A DNA stretch of 64,000 nucleotides from Aliidiomarina iranensis. GTDB taxonomy: Bacteria; Pseudomonadota; Gammaproteobacteria; Enterobacterales; Alteromonadaceae. The first letter of the stretch is position 1, and the number at the start of each line of letters is the position of its first letter. The notes beneath the pieces were generated by a model. That model had not been told where the DNA came from. It searched no databases and saw only the letters and a program-made list of their open reading frames with translations. Below, in pieces: positions 39,203-47,586 of the stretch. Location: positions 496,001 to 560,000 of the forward strand of contig NZ_PIPJ01000001.1 in assembly GCF_003987135.1 (NCBI RefSeq). Reading direction: 5' to 3'. A program made the translations under genes and the position numbers.

Positions 39203-40665
39203 CAGTAGCAAAAGAGCAAGCCTTCACCGTTGTAACCGTGCCAGAAATGCGCCGGGTTCGCCGTATCCACTTTGTGGGTATCGGTGGCGCTGGCATGGCC
39301 GGTATAGCTGAGGTTTTACTCAATCAAGGCTACCAAGTATCAGGCTCAGATATAGCCGAAAACGCAAGTACGCTGCGCTTACGCAATTTAGGAGCAGATG
39401 TAGCCATTGGCCACACGGCGGAAAATGTACGCAGTGCAAATGTTATTGTGGTTTCCACCGCGATTAACCCGAATAACCCGGAATTAGAAGCGGCACGCGA
39501 ATTATTAATTCCCGTTGTGCGGCGAGCGGAAATGCTCGCTGAATTAATGCGTTTTCGGCACGGAATTGCGATTTCTGGAACTCATGGAAAAACCACAACC
39601 ACTAGCTTAATTGCAAGTATATTTGCTCAAGCCCAGCGGGATCCTACCTTTGTAATTGGTGGGCTGTTAAATAGTGCTGGCACTAATGCGCGATTAGGCA
39701 GCAGTAAATATCTGATTGCTGAGGCGGATGAAAGTGATGCTTCGTTTTTGCATTTGCAGCCCATGGTTGCGGTGGTTACGAACATTGAAGCTGACCACAT
39801 GGACACTTATGAAGGTGATTTCAATCGCATGCAGGATACCTACATTGAGTTTCTGCATAACCTGCCATTTTATGGTTTGGCGGTGATGTGCGTAGATGAT
39901 CCAACAATAGCGAGTTTGCTCACACGGGTAGGCCGACAAATTACCACTTACGGCTTTTCTGAACATGCAGATGTTCAGGCAAGTGAGTACCAACAAACTG
40001 GCAATCTAAGTAAATTTAAGGTGTTGCGCAAAGACATGGCGCCACTAACCATTGAATTAAACTTGCCCGGTAAGCACAACGCACTGAACGCGTTAGCGGC
40101 AATAGCCGTTGCCACCGATGAAGGGATAGAAGATGCCGCGATTGTGGCCGCCTTAGCGAAATTTGAGGGCATTGGCCGCCGTTTTCAACAATACGGGAGT
40201 TTTCCTTGTGGTGAGGGAGATGTGCTTTTAGTTGATGATTATGGCCACCATCCTTCCGAAGTAGCCGCCACTATTAAAGCTACCCGAGCGGGCTGGCCGG
40301 AGCGCCGCTTAGTGATGTGCTTTCAGCCTCACCGTTACAGCCGAACGCGAGATCTTTATGAAGATTTTGTGGATGTTCTCAGTGAGGTTGATGCCCTATT
40401 AATGCTCGAAGTTTACGCTGCGGGTGAAGAGCCGGTGGCGAATGCCGATAGCCGTGCATTGTGCCGTTCTATTCGGCAGCGGGGCAAAGTTGATCCAGTA
40501 TATGTAAAAGAGGTGGAGCAATTGCCAGAGCGGTTAGCAGAATTGCTGCAACCTGGCGATATTGTGCTTACCCAAGGCGCCGGTAATGTAGGTGGGTTAG
40601 CTAAAATTTTAAATGAATTACAGTTAGATAAGCAGCGCATGCAAGGTTTTGGAGTAGCCATATGA
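39199..40665 (+). CDS. murC: UDP-MurNAc:L-alanine ligase MurC
   Basis: A 488-residue Mur ligase with the NAD-like N-terminal loop [17 protein letters not shown] and the ATP loop [13 protein letters not shown]. The C-terminal domain keeps [12 protein letters not shown]. It attaches L-alanine, the first amino acid of the stem peptide. It overlaps murG and ddl by 4 bp each. Confidence 0.97.
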   Translation: MTVAKEQAFTVVTVPEMRRVRRIHFVGIGGAGMAGIAEVLLNQGYQVSGSDIAENASTLRLRNLGADVAIGHTAENVRSANVIVVSTAINPNNPELEAARELLIPVVRRAEMLAELMRFRHGIAISGTHGKTTTTSLIASIFAQAQRDPTFVIGGLLNSAGTNARLGSSKYLIAEADESDASFLHLQPMVAVVTNIEADHMDTYEGDFNRMQDTYIEFLHNLPFYGLAVMCVDDPTIASLLTRVGRQITTYGFSEHADVQASEYQQTGNLSKFKVLRKDMAPLTIELNLPGKHNALNALAAIAVATDEGIEDAAIVAALAKFEGIGRRFQQYGSFPCGEGDVLLVDDYGHHPSEVAATIKATRAGWPERRLVMCFQPHRYSRTRDLYEDFVDVLSEVDALLMLEVYAAGEEPVANADSRALCRSIRQRGKVDPVYVKEVEQLPERLAELLQPGDIVLTQGAGNVGGLAKILNELQLDKQRMQGFGVAI

Positions 40666-41585
40666 AGCAGTTTGGCAAAGTAGCGGTACTAGCAGGTGGG
40701 CAATCGGCGGAGCGAGAGGTTTCTTTGCGCTCGGGTGCGGCTGTGCTAGAAGCACTTTGTGATGCTGGGGTTGATGCCTTTTTGTTTGATACGGCCGAGC
40801 AATCTTTGTTGAAGCTTGCAAATATGCAAGTGGATCGAGCCTTTATTGCGCTGCATGGCCGTGGCGGCGAAGATGGCCAGGTGCAGGCTGTGTTAGAAGT
40901 GATGGGAATACCTTACACCGGTAGTGGTGTTCTGGCGTGCGCCCTAACTATGGATAAAAGCAAAACCAAAGCGCTTTGGCATGGGGTGGGTTTGCCTACG
41001 GCCGCAGCGGCAACAGTAACGGCGAAAGAGTTAAATTCGGTTGATTGTGCCGAGTTGCTGGCTCGTTTAGGCGGCAAGGTCATGGTGAAGCCGGCACATG
41101 AAGGCAGCAGTATTGGGATGGGTTTAGCGAGCAATGCCGATGAATTAGCGAAAGCGTTAGCCGAAGCGGCGCGGTTCGATGGTGATATGTTGGTAGAGGC
41201 TTGGTTGAGTGGCCCCGAATATACCGTTGCGGTTTTAGGGGATGAAGCTTTACCTGCGATCAAGGTGCAAACCCCCAATGCATTTTATGATTACGCGGCG
41301 AAATATCAGGCGAACAGTACCCAGTATATTTGCCCCGCAGAGTTAGCGGATGAGCAAGAAAATAATGTTCGACAACTGGCGCTTGCTGCATTTAAAGCGG
41401 TGGGTTGCGAAGGTTGGGGCCGGGTAGACATGATGATGGATAGCGCGGGCCAACTGCAGTTATTAGAGTTGAATACAGTGCCGGGAATGACAACGAAAAG
41501 CCTAGTGCCGATGGCAGCAAAGCAGGTGGGCTTATCGTTTTCGGCGCTGGTGCTAAAGGTTTTGGCTACAACGTTGGACGCCTAA
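40662..41585 (+). CDS. ddl: D-alanine-D-alanine ligase (DdlB type)
   Basis: A 307-residue ATP-grasp ligase with the serine loop EGSSIGM, the omega region and the metal-binding [17 protein letters not shown]. It makes the D-Ala-D-Ala dipeptide used by MurF. Its length and dcw location match DdlB of E. coli (306). The Tyr-Lys region keeps the D-Ala (not D-Lac) specific features as far as can be judged by eye. ftsQ begins 1 bp after its stop. Confidence 0.96.
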   Translation: MKQFGKVAVLAGGQSAEREVSLRSGAAVLEALCDAGVDAFLFDTAEQSLLKLANMQVDRAFIALHGRGGEDGQVQAVLEVMGIPYTGSGVLACALTMDKSKTKALWHGVGLPTAAAATVTAKELNSVDCAELLARLGGKVMVKPAHEGSSIGMGLASNADELAKALAEAARFDGDMLVEAWLSGPEYTVAVLGDEALPAIKVQTPNAFYDYAAKYQANSTQYICPAELADEQENNVRQLALAAFKAVGCEGWGRVDMMMDSAGQLQLLELNTVPGMTTKSLVPMAAKQVGLSFSALVLKVLATTLDA

Positions 41586-41586
41586 T

Positions 41587-42363
41587 ATGGCAGCGGCTGG
41601 GGTGAAAAGAACGAAAGAGGAAAAAACGAATGAGGAAAATACGCCGAGCCGTTGGGAGTTTATCGCTGGCGTTAGTGTATTTTTCGCCATTGTGTTGGGA
41701 TTTTTAATTGGTGGCTACCAGCTATTAGATTGGATTACCGATGCTGAACAGGTGCCATTAGAAGGTGTGATTATTCAAGGCGATCGCACTTACACCGAAG
41801 ACAGTGAGGTGTTAAACGCGATTTTAGCAGGTGAGGTTGGCAGCTTTTTTACCGCCGATGTCGATCAAATTCGCCAACGCATTGAAGCATTGCCTTGGGT
41901 TTATTCAGCTTCGGTTCGAAAAGAATGGCCCCAGCGCTTACGAGTATATGTGGTGGAGCAGGAGCCAATAGGCATATGGAATGATGCTCAGGTTTTGAAT
42001 CGTTTCGGCGATGTGTTTGCGGCTAACCCTGAGCTAATACGCGGTCATGTTCCATTGTTTGCGGGGCCCGAGGGTGCAGAAGACGAAGTGTTACGGCAAT
42101 ACCGGCGAATTATGGAGTTACTTGTAATTCATGATTATGCCATTAGCCGCATCGCCTTGAGTGAACGATTTTCGGTTCGCTTGTGGTTGAACAACGGTGT
42201 TGAGCTGCAACTTGGGCGTGAGGCTCGATTAGAAAGAATTCAGCGTTTTTTAGATTTATATCCGCTGATACAGGCAGAAAGTGAAAAAGCGGTGGCTTAT
42301 GCAGATTTGCGTTATGACACCGGCATAGCAATCGGTTGGAAAGAGCAATCGGATAGTGAGTAA
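41587..42363 (+). CDS. ftsQ: Cell division protein FtsQ
   Basis: A 258-residue bitopic protein with a charged cytoplasmic tail (residues 1-24), a transmembrane helix at about 25-47, a POTRA domain (VIIQGDRTYTEDSEVLNAIL onward) and the FtsQ domain up to about residue 250. It links FtsL/FtsB and the early divisome. The start ATG lies 1 bp after ddl. The Shine-Dalgarno is weak, so it probably depends on coupling to ddl. Confidence 0.94.
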   Translation: MAAAGVKRTKEEKTNEENTPSRWEFIAGVSVFFAIVLGFLIGGYQLLDWITDAEQVPLEGVIIQGDRTYTEDSEVLNAILAGEVGSFFTADVDQIRQRIEALPWVYSASVRKEWPQRLRVYVVEQEPIGIWNDAQVLNRFGDVFAANPELIRGHVPLFAGPEGAEDEVLRQYRRIMELLVIHDYAISRIALSERFSVRLWLNNGVELQLGREARLERIQRFLDLYPLIQAESEKAVAYADLRYDTGIAIGWKEQSDSE

Positions 42364-42384
42364 CCTTTGCAATACATGTAGTTA

Positions 42385-43647
42385 ATGGTAAGTGAGAGAG
42401 CTGTGATCGCAAAAAATGATAATGACAACATGATCGTGAGCCTCGATGTTGGCACCAGCAAAGTGACAGCACTGATTGGCGAGATTTTACCAGACGGCGA
42501 TATTAATGTTATCGGTGTGGGGGTTACACCTGCGCGAGGCATGGATAAAGGCGGGGTGAATGATTTAAATCTTGTGGTGCAATCAATTCAACGTGCGGTA
42601 AATGAAGCCGAACTGATGGCCGATTGCAATGTATCTACGGTGTATTTGAACATCTCGGGCCGCCATGTAGCCTGCCAAAACGAAGATGGCATGGTGCCGA
42701 TCAATGATGCTGAAGTAACACAAGATGATGTGGATAGCGTAATTCATGCTGCGAAATCAGTGCCTATTGCGCAAGAGCGCCGGATTTTGCATGTATTGCC
42801 GCAAGAATTTGTGATTGATTCGCAAGAAAGTATTAAAAGCCCAGTAGGCATGTCTGGTGTGCGAATGGAAGCGCGGGTACACATTATTACCTGCGCCAAT
42901 GATATGGCGCGGAATATTGTAAAAGCAGTAGAACGCTGTGATTTGAAAGTAGAATCATTGGTGTTTTCGGCGTTAGCTTCAAGCCATTCAGCCTTAACGG
43001 AAGATGAGCGTGAATTGGGTGTGGCCCTTGTTGATATGGGGGCTGGCACTATTGATATTAGTATTTTTAGCGGCGGAGTGTTGCGGCACACAGCGGTTAT
43101 TCCCGTTGCCGGCAATCAAGTTACTAACGATATTGCGAAAATATTCCGCACACCGTTAAGCCATGCCGAAGATATTAAAGTGCAGTATGCCTGTGCGTTG
43201 CGGCAAATGGTAAGCATGGAAGATAACATTGAAGTGCCTTCGGTAGGTGGCCGGCCAGCTCGTTCAATGTCGCGCCACACCTTAGCTGAGGTTGTGGAGC
43301 CACGGTATCAAGAATTATTTGAGCTCATCCGCGATGAAATATATGGCAGTGGTTTGGAAGAGCAAATTGCAGCCGGTGTTGTGTTAACCGGCGGAACCGC
43401 AAAAATGGAAGGTGCCGTTGAATTTGCTGAAGAGGTATTTCAAATGCCTGTGCGGTTGGGAACACCAGTTGGAATCAAGGGTTTAAGTGATTATGTAGAT
43501 GATCCAGAATACGCTACCAGCGTTGGATTACTGCGCTTTGGGCAAATAATGCTCGCCGAACAACAAGAAGAACGGCAGCGCAGCCAAAAGCCTCATTGGG
43601 GACAATGGTTTCAGCGAATACAAAGCTGGTTCCGAGGCGAATTTTAA
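42385..43647 (+). CDS. ftsA: Cell division actin homologue FtsA
   Basis: A 420-residue actin-fold ATPase with the phosphate-1 motif SLDVGTSKVTALIGE, the phosphate-2 motif LVDMGAGTIDISIF and the C-terminal amphipathic membrane-targeting helix (WFQRIQSWFRGEF). It tethers FtsZ to the membrane. The start is uncertain: the ATG at 42385 has no clear ribosome-binding site, whereas GTG at 42403 follows a GAGAG sequence and gives 414 residues, closer to family length. It lies 21 bp after ftsQ. Confidence 0.95.
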   Translation: MVSERAVIAKNDNDNMIVSLDVGTSKVTALIGEILPDGDINVIGVGVTPARGMDKGGVNDLNLVVQSIQRAVNEAELMADCNVSTVYLNISGRHVACQNEDGMVPINDAEVTQDDVDSVIHAAKSVPIAQERRILHVLPQEFVIDSQESIKSPVGMSGVRMEARVHIITCANDMARNIVKAVERCDLKVESLVFSALASSHSALTEDERELGVALVDMGAGTIDISIFSGGVLRHTAVIPVAGNQVTNDIAKIFRTPLSHAEDIKVQYACALRQMVSMEDNIEVPSVGGRPARSMSRHTLAEVVEPRYQELFELIRDEIYGSGLEEQIAAGVVLTGGTAKMEGAVEFAEEVFQMPVRLGTPVGIKGLSDYVDDPEYATSVGLLRFGQIMLAEQQEERQRSQKPHWGQWFQRIQSWFRGEF

Positions 43648-43715
43648 ATTAAGAAGAAACTTTGCAATTTTTGGGGTAACAACAGAAAATACGGGTAAGT
43701 GGAGAGGTAATTATT

Positions 43716-44882
43716 ATGAGTACATTTGAAGTTCAGGATGATTTCGAAGCCGATGCGGTAATAAAAGTTATCGGCGTTGGTGGTGGCGGCGGAAACGCAG
43801 TGCAACATATGGTTTCGCAACAAATCGAAGGCGTTCGTTTTATTGCAGCAAACACTGATGCACAAGCGTTACGTAAACATGATGCCGATGTGCTAGTGCA
43901 GCTTGGTAGTGAAGTAACCAAGGGCTTAGGTGCGGGTGCGAACCCGGAAATTGGGCGCATTTCTGCGGAAGAAAACCGCGAAGAAATTGCTCGCCAACTT
44001 GAAGGCGCCGATATGATCTTTATCGCCGCTGGTATGGGTGGCGGTACGGGCACAGGCGCGGCGCCTGTGGTTGCAGAGATAGCGAAGGAACTCGGCATCT
44101 TAACCATCGCTGTGGTAACCAAGCCTTTCCCATTTGAGGGCAAGAAGCGCATGGCTGCCGCTGATGAAGGGATTGCGCAATTGAGCAAGCATGTTGATTC
44201 CTTGATTACCATTCCTAACGAAAAACTATTGAAAGTTTTAGGTAAGGGCACCTCGTTGCTCGATGCCTTTGGCGCCGCAAACAACGTATTAATGGGTGCG
44301 GTACAAGGCATTGCTGATTTGATTACGCGCCAAGGTTTAATCAACGTTGATTTCGCCGATGTGCAAGCGGTTATGCGCGAAATGGGTACGGCCATGATGG
44401 GTACCGGTGTTGCGAGTGGGCCAGATCGAGCTCAAGAAGCTGCGCAAATGGCAATTAATAGCCCATTATTGGAAGATATCGATCTTTCTGGCGCGCGTGG
44501 CGTATTGGTTAACGTAACAGCGGGCATGGATATGGGCATCGATGAATTCGAAACTGTGGGTAGTGTTATCCGCTCGTTTGCATCGGAAAATGCCACGGTA
44601 ATCGTAGGTACGGTTATCGATATGGAAATGTCGGATGAAATGCGCGTAACAGTAGTTGCTACGGGCATTGGTGCTGAGCGTAAGCCAGATATTTCGCTGG
44701 TAGAGAAGAAAGCGGAGCAAGGTTCATCGCGACCAACTTCTTCGGGTTACTCGCAACGGCAAGCAACCGCACCGAAAATCGATGAAGAGCTTGAATTCGA
44801 GTTGGAAGAACGCAGCCCTCGGAAATCAGGTGAGCCAGATATCTTAGATATTCCGGCATTTTTGCGCCGACAAGCAGATTAA
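43716..44882 (+). CDS. ftsZ: Cell division GTPase FtsZ
   Basis: A 388-residue tubulin-like GTPase with the signature GGGTGTG at residues 108-114 and the T7-loop region [11 protein letters not shown]. The C-terminal linker is acidic and ends in the conserved peptide [15 protein letters not shown], which binds FtsA, ZipA and ZapD. It polymerises into the Z-ring. A GGAG site precedes the ATG. No strong terminator follows it before lpxC. Confidence 0.99.
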   Translation: MSTFEVQDDFEADAVIKVIGVGGGGGNAVQHMVSQQIEGVRFIAANTDAQALRKHDADVLVQLGSEVTKGLGAGANPEIGRISAEENREEIARQLEGADMIFIAAGMGGGTGTGAAPVVAEIAKELGILTIAVVTKPFPFEGKKRMAAADEGIAQLSKHVDSLITIPNEKLLKVLGKGTSLLDAFGAANNVLMGAVQGIADLITRQGLINVDFADVQAVMREMGTAMMGTGVASGPDRAQEAAQMAINSPLLEDIDLSGARGVLVNVTAGMDMGIDEFETVGSVIRSFASENATVIVGTVIDMEMSDEMRVTVVATGIGAERKPDISLVEKKAEQGSSRPTSSGYSQRQATAPKIDEELEFELEERSPRKSGEPDILDIPAFLRRQAD

Positions 44883-44991
44883 GCGCAAGAAAGTAGGGAA
44901 GATAGAATTGCAACGCTTAGCGCTAGGCTAACTTTAGAAAAAGTTATTTGGCTTAGGTGCTTGGCGCCAAGATGGGTTTGTATGATCTGGA

Positions 44992-45020
44992 TTGACCAGT
45001 GCTTTATCATTTGGTATAGT
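44992..45020 (+). promoter_or_regulatory. Sigma-70 promoter of lpxC
   Basis: -35 TTGACC at 44992-44997, 17-bp spacer, -10 TATAGT at 45015-45020. It is one of the best promoter matches in the window. The expected start near 45027 leaves a leader of about 225 nt. It lets lpxC be expressed apart from the dcw cluster. Confidence 0.8.
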
Positions 45021-45184
45021 ATCGCCCCTTTACCCGTTACTAGCTGCGGTTTTAATGACCAACAGGGTTATAGAACCAGTAGTTAGTGGGGAAGTATTAG
45101 CTAAATGAATACACGGCAATTGGGAACATGCTGAGCCGGTATCGAAAATAAGCTGGTATCTACATAGAGAACAGATGAAATGGT

Positions 45185-45245
45185 GGGCCCGTACTTAGGT
45201 AGTTTGCGGGCTCAAACGCGAGCATCGTCATAGAGATGATGGAGG
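45185..45245 (+). promoter_or_regulatory. Leader hairpins at the lpxC ribosome-binding site
   Basis: Hairpin 1: GGGCCCG (45185-45191) with CGGGCTC (45207-45213). Hairpin 2: CATCGTC (45223-45229) with GATGATG (45235-45241), loop ATAGA. The 3' end of hairpin 2 uses the first G of the GGAGG Shine-Dalgarno (45241-45245), so folding could affect ribosome access. Confidence 0.55.
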
Positions 45246-45253
45246 ATTCAGTT

Positions 45254-46168
45254 ATGATTAAACAGCGCACAATCAAGCAAATGATTGCAGCTACTGGTGT
45301 TGGCCTACATAAAGGTAATAAGGTCAATCTAGTATTGCGGCCGGCTGCGCCAGATACGGGGATCGTATTTCGCCGTTCTGATCTGAATCCTATGGTGGAA
45401 ATCAAGGCATCACCAGAATTGGTAAAAGATACGCGCATGTGTACGTGTTTAATAAACGACGACAACGTACGTATTTCTACTGTTGAGCACTTGCTCGCAG
45501 CGATCGCAGGTATGGGTATCGATAACTTAATCGTGGAAGTTGATTCTCACGAGATCCCGATCATGGACGGCAGCTCGCATCCGTTCATTTATCTATTGCA
45601 ATCAGCTGGCGTGCAAGAGCAAGGCAAAGCAAAGCGCTTTATTAAAGTGAAGCAGCCAATTCGCGTGGAAGAAGGCGATAAATGGGCCGAATTGTTACCC
45701 CACAAGGGCTTTAAAATCGACTTCGCCATTGATTTCGATCATCCAGCAATTGCTGGCACGAACCAAGTTGTATCAATGGATTTCAGTAGCCAGAGCTTCA
45801 TTCGCGATATCAGCCGCGCGCGTACGTTTGGCTTTATGAAAGATATTGAACACTTACGAGCAAACAACTTAGCGCTTGGCGGTGGTTTTGATAATGCGGT
45901 AGTGCTCGATGATTTCCGTATTTTGAATACAGATGGTTTGCGTTACGACGATGAGTTCGTAAAACACAAAATATTAGATGCGGTAGGCGATTTGTACATG
46001 GGCGGGCACAGTATTTTAGGCCATCTTCGTGCATTCAAATCAGGCCACGCGTTGAATAACAAATTGCTTGTTGCCCTAATGCAACAACAAGAGGCATGGG
46101 AATTCGTTACTTTCGAAGAGCCAGCCGCAGAAGCACCCATAAGTTATCTCAACCCGGTGCTAGCATAA
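45254..46168 (+). CDS. lpxC: UDP-3-O-acyl-N-acetylglucosamine deacetylase LpxC
   Basis: A 304-residue zinc amidase that performs the committed step of lipid A synthesis. Zinc-site motifs are [14 protein letters not shown] (Glu78, His79), MDGSSHPF and [15 protein letters not shown]. The start at 45254 ([10 protein letters not shown]) has GGAGG 8 bp upstream and matches the 305 residues of E. coli. An in-frame ATG at 45236 lies before that site. E. coli LpxC is turned over by FtsH through a C-terminal degron; the tail here (SYLNPVLA) ends in small hydrophobic residues that could act similarly. Confidence 0.98.
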   Translation: MIKQRTIKQMIAATGVGLHKGNKVNLVLRPAAPDTGIVFRRSDLNPMVEIKASPELVKDTRMCTCLINDDNVRISTVEHLLAAIAGMGIDNLIVEVDSHEIPIMDGSSHPFIYLLQSAGVQEQGKAKRFIKVKQPIRVEEGDKWAELLPHKGFKIDFAIDFDHPAIAGTNQVVSMDFSSQSFIRDISRARTFGFMKDIEHLRANNLALGGGFDNAVVLDDFRILNTDGLRYDDEFVKHKILDAVGDLYMGGHSILGHLRAFKSGHALNNKLLVALMQQQEAWEFVTFEEPAAEAPISYLNPVLA

Positions 46169-46173
46169 CAAGA

Positions 46174-46206
46174 AAGGCCGCTGTTAAAATAAGCGGCCTT
46201 TTTTGC
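46174..46206. terminator. Terminator after lpxC
   Basis: AAGGCCGCT and AGCGGCCTT form a 9-bp stem around GTTAAAATA, followed by a run of six T (to 46204) and touching the stop codon of the converging dciA. Efficient on the plus strand; the A-run on the other side is short. Confidence 0.9.
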
Positions 46207-46511
46207 TATTTGAGTGTTGGTTTTATTTGGATATCTAGACTACGAATTTGCGTATCGGGCAACTCCCGAAATTTATTCATAATATGAGCCTGTAATAAAC
46301 GAATTCGGGTCGACCAGGAACCATTTCTGGCGTAAATTACAAGTGTTTGCCCCTGAACCGCAAAACAGCGAGAGTTGGCAGCAAGATCAGCCGGAACTGT
46401 TGCTACCCAAAGAGCTTGTAAACGAGAAGTTTTAGCATCTTTCTTTTGCAGCTTGCTAAGGCTTCCCTTCGAAAGGAGCTCTTGCACTGATTTGGGTGGG
46501 CGGTTTAGCAT
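46206..46511 (-). CDS. dciA: DciA-family protein (DUF721), replicative helicase operator/loader
   Basis: A 101-residue DUF721 protein with the KH-like core (VWATVPADLAANSRCFAVQG region) and a LVIYARNGSWSTRIRLLQ strand-helix segment. DciA proteins help place the DnaB helicase and are found in bacteria without DnaC/DnaI. It is shorter than many DciA proteins, lacking the disordered tail. The location between lpxC and secA, on the opposite strand, is shared with Pseudomonas and Vibrio relatives. Confidence 0.85.
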   Translation of the reverse strand: MLNRPPKSVQELLSKGSLSKLQKKDAKTSRLQALWVATVPADLAANSRCFAVQGQTLVIYARNGSWSTRIRLLQAHIMNKFRELPDTQIRSLDIQIKPTLK

Positions 46512-46540
46512 AACGTATACACTTTTATTCAGGACATTGC

Positions 46541-47494
46541 ATGAGTTTAGCCATTATATACCGTGGTAAAAAAATCCGCATGAAACTTCGCTTTAGTCAG
46601 CGTCGTTTATTATCACTATTGGGTATCTCTTTGTTCTTGCTCATCGCTTATATGCAGCCTTGGAAGGGGCTGAGCAGCAACGCTCTAGTTGTGCAAGAAA
46701 AAATAGAGGCGGAACAGCGGTCTTTAGCAATGCAAGCCGAAGCCGTGCAAGAAGTTCGCACTCAAGCCCAACGTGAATTAACGGCACTTACAATGAAGCT
46801 GGGTGAACTACAAGCGCAAACCATGCGCCTTGAAGCACTAGGGCAGCGCTTAGCTTCGGAAGCGCAACTAGATACCGGTGAATTTGATTTTTCTCAATCC
46901 TTGCCTATTGGTGGTCCAGATCAAAGCCCTTATCAGAGTATTGACCATAATATTGCTGAGTGGCCTGTGGTTACTGAGCACCAGCTTCTTTCCGATATTG
47001 ATTTAGCCTTAGAACAAATCTCTAGCCGACAGAAACAACTTAGCCTCCTTGAATCTTTGATGTTGAATCACCATATCGAAGAAGAGCGTTTTATTGTTGG
47101 CCGGCCCATTCAAGATGGTTGGTTATCTTCACAGTATGGCGTGCGTAAAGATCCGTTTCACGGTAACCCGAGCATGCATAACGGCATTGATTATGCGGCG
47201 CCAGAAGGGGCACCTATCTTAGCTACTGGTGCAGGTATCGTAACTTTTGCAGGTCATCGCTCGGGATATGGTAAACTAGTGGAAATCGATCACGGTGCAG
47301 GTTTACGCACTCGTTATGGCCACATGCGAGCCATTAATGTGCAAGTTGGCGATGTGGTTACACGCGGGCAAACAATAGCCGAGGTAGGCAACCTTGGCCG
47401 TTCTACAGGCCCGCACGTGCATTATGAAATTTTGGAAAATGGTAAACACGTTAATCCAGCGCGCTATGTTCTGCGGCAAATGCCTGGGGAATGA
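46541..47494 (+). CDS. M23-family metallopeptidase (LytM domain) with coiled coil
   Basis: A 317-residue inner-membrane-anchored protein with a transmembrane helix at about residues 23-40, a coiled coil at about 50-110 and a C-terminal M23 domain. The zinc motifs HNGID (His213, Asp217) and HVH (292-294) are complete, so it should be an active peptidoglycan endopeptidase, unlike the degenerate EnvC and NlpD. The start at 46541 has AGGA 8 bp upstream. The family regularly precedes secA in this lineage; the exact substrate is unknown. Confidence 0.88.
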   Translation: MSLAIIYRGKKIRMKLRFSQRRLLSLLGISLFLLIAYMQPWKGLSSNALVVQEKIEAEQRSLAMQAEAVQEVRTQAQRELTALTMKLGELQAQTMRLEALGQRLASEAQLDTGEFDFSQSLPIGGPDQSPYQSIDHNIAEWPVVTEHQLLSDIDLALEQISSRQKQLSLLESLMLNHHIEEERFIVGRPIQDGWLSSQYGVRKDPFHGNPSMHNGIDYAAPEGAPILATGAGIVTFAGHRSGYGKLVEIDHGAGLRTRYGHMRAINVQVGDVVTRGQTIAEVGNLGRSTGPHVHYEILENGKHVNPARYVLRQMPGE

Positions 47495-47515
47495 TAGCGG
47501 TTAGGGCGCAATATC

Positions 47516-47547
47516 CGGCACCCTTTGGCGGTGCCGTTTTATTTTTT
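47516..47547 (+). terminator. Terminator between the M23 gene and secA
   Basis: CGGCACC (47516-47522) and GGTGCCG (47530-47536) form a 7-bp stem with a 7-nt loop, followed by TTTTATTTTTT. secA must then have its own promoter or depend on read-through. No secM-like arrest gene lies here. Confidence 0.85.
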
Positions 47548-47586
47548 CGAACTCTGAAAATAAATCTTATAGGAATTTGAATCCAC

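Larger units (their letters stand above)
44883..45253 (+). other. 371-bp region between ftsZ and lpxC: promoter plus long leader
   Basis: No protein gene is supported. The region holds a 12-bp palindrome CTTGGCGCCAAG at 44960-44971, a strong promoter at 44992-45020, and a leader of about 225 nt with two hairpins next to the lpxC ribosome-binding site. Three very short reading frames (45105-45134, 45175-45198, 45180-45233) begin with ATG but lack good ribosome-binding sites. Confidence 0.8.

Noticed and set aside
43733-44395. A 220-codon minus-strand frame
   Set aside because: It lies entirely inside ftsZ and its product has no recognisable domain; low complexity and Ser/Ala/Pro content are typical of a shadow.
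44883-44991. A terminator for ftsZ
   Set aside because: The imperfect hairpin around 44920-44960 is not followed by a T-run, and the CTTGGCGCCAAG palindrome is too short. Read-through into lpxC cannot be excluded.
45105-45233. Three very short frames in the lpxC leader: 9, 7 and 17 codons
   Set aside because: None has a convincing ribosome-binding site, and there is no amino-acid run typical of an attenuator peptide, although one includes two adjacent Trp codons. They are mentioned only as part of the leader.
47495-47586. A SecM-like arrest peptide upstream of secA
   Set aside because: The gap is only 92 bp and holds a terminator. The preceding gene encodes an M23 peptidase, not SecM, and no arrest motif was seen.
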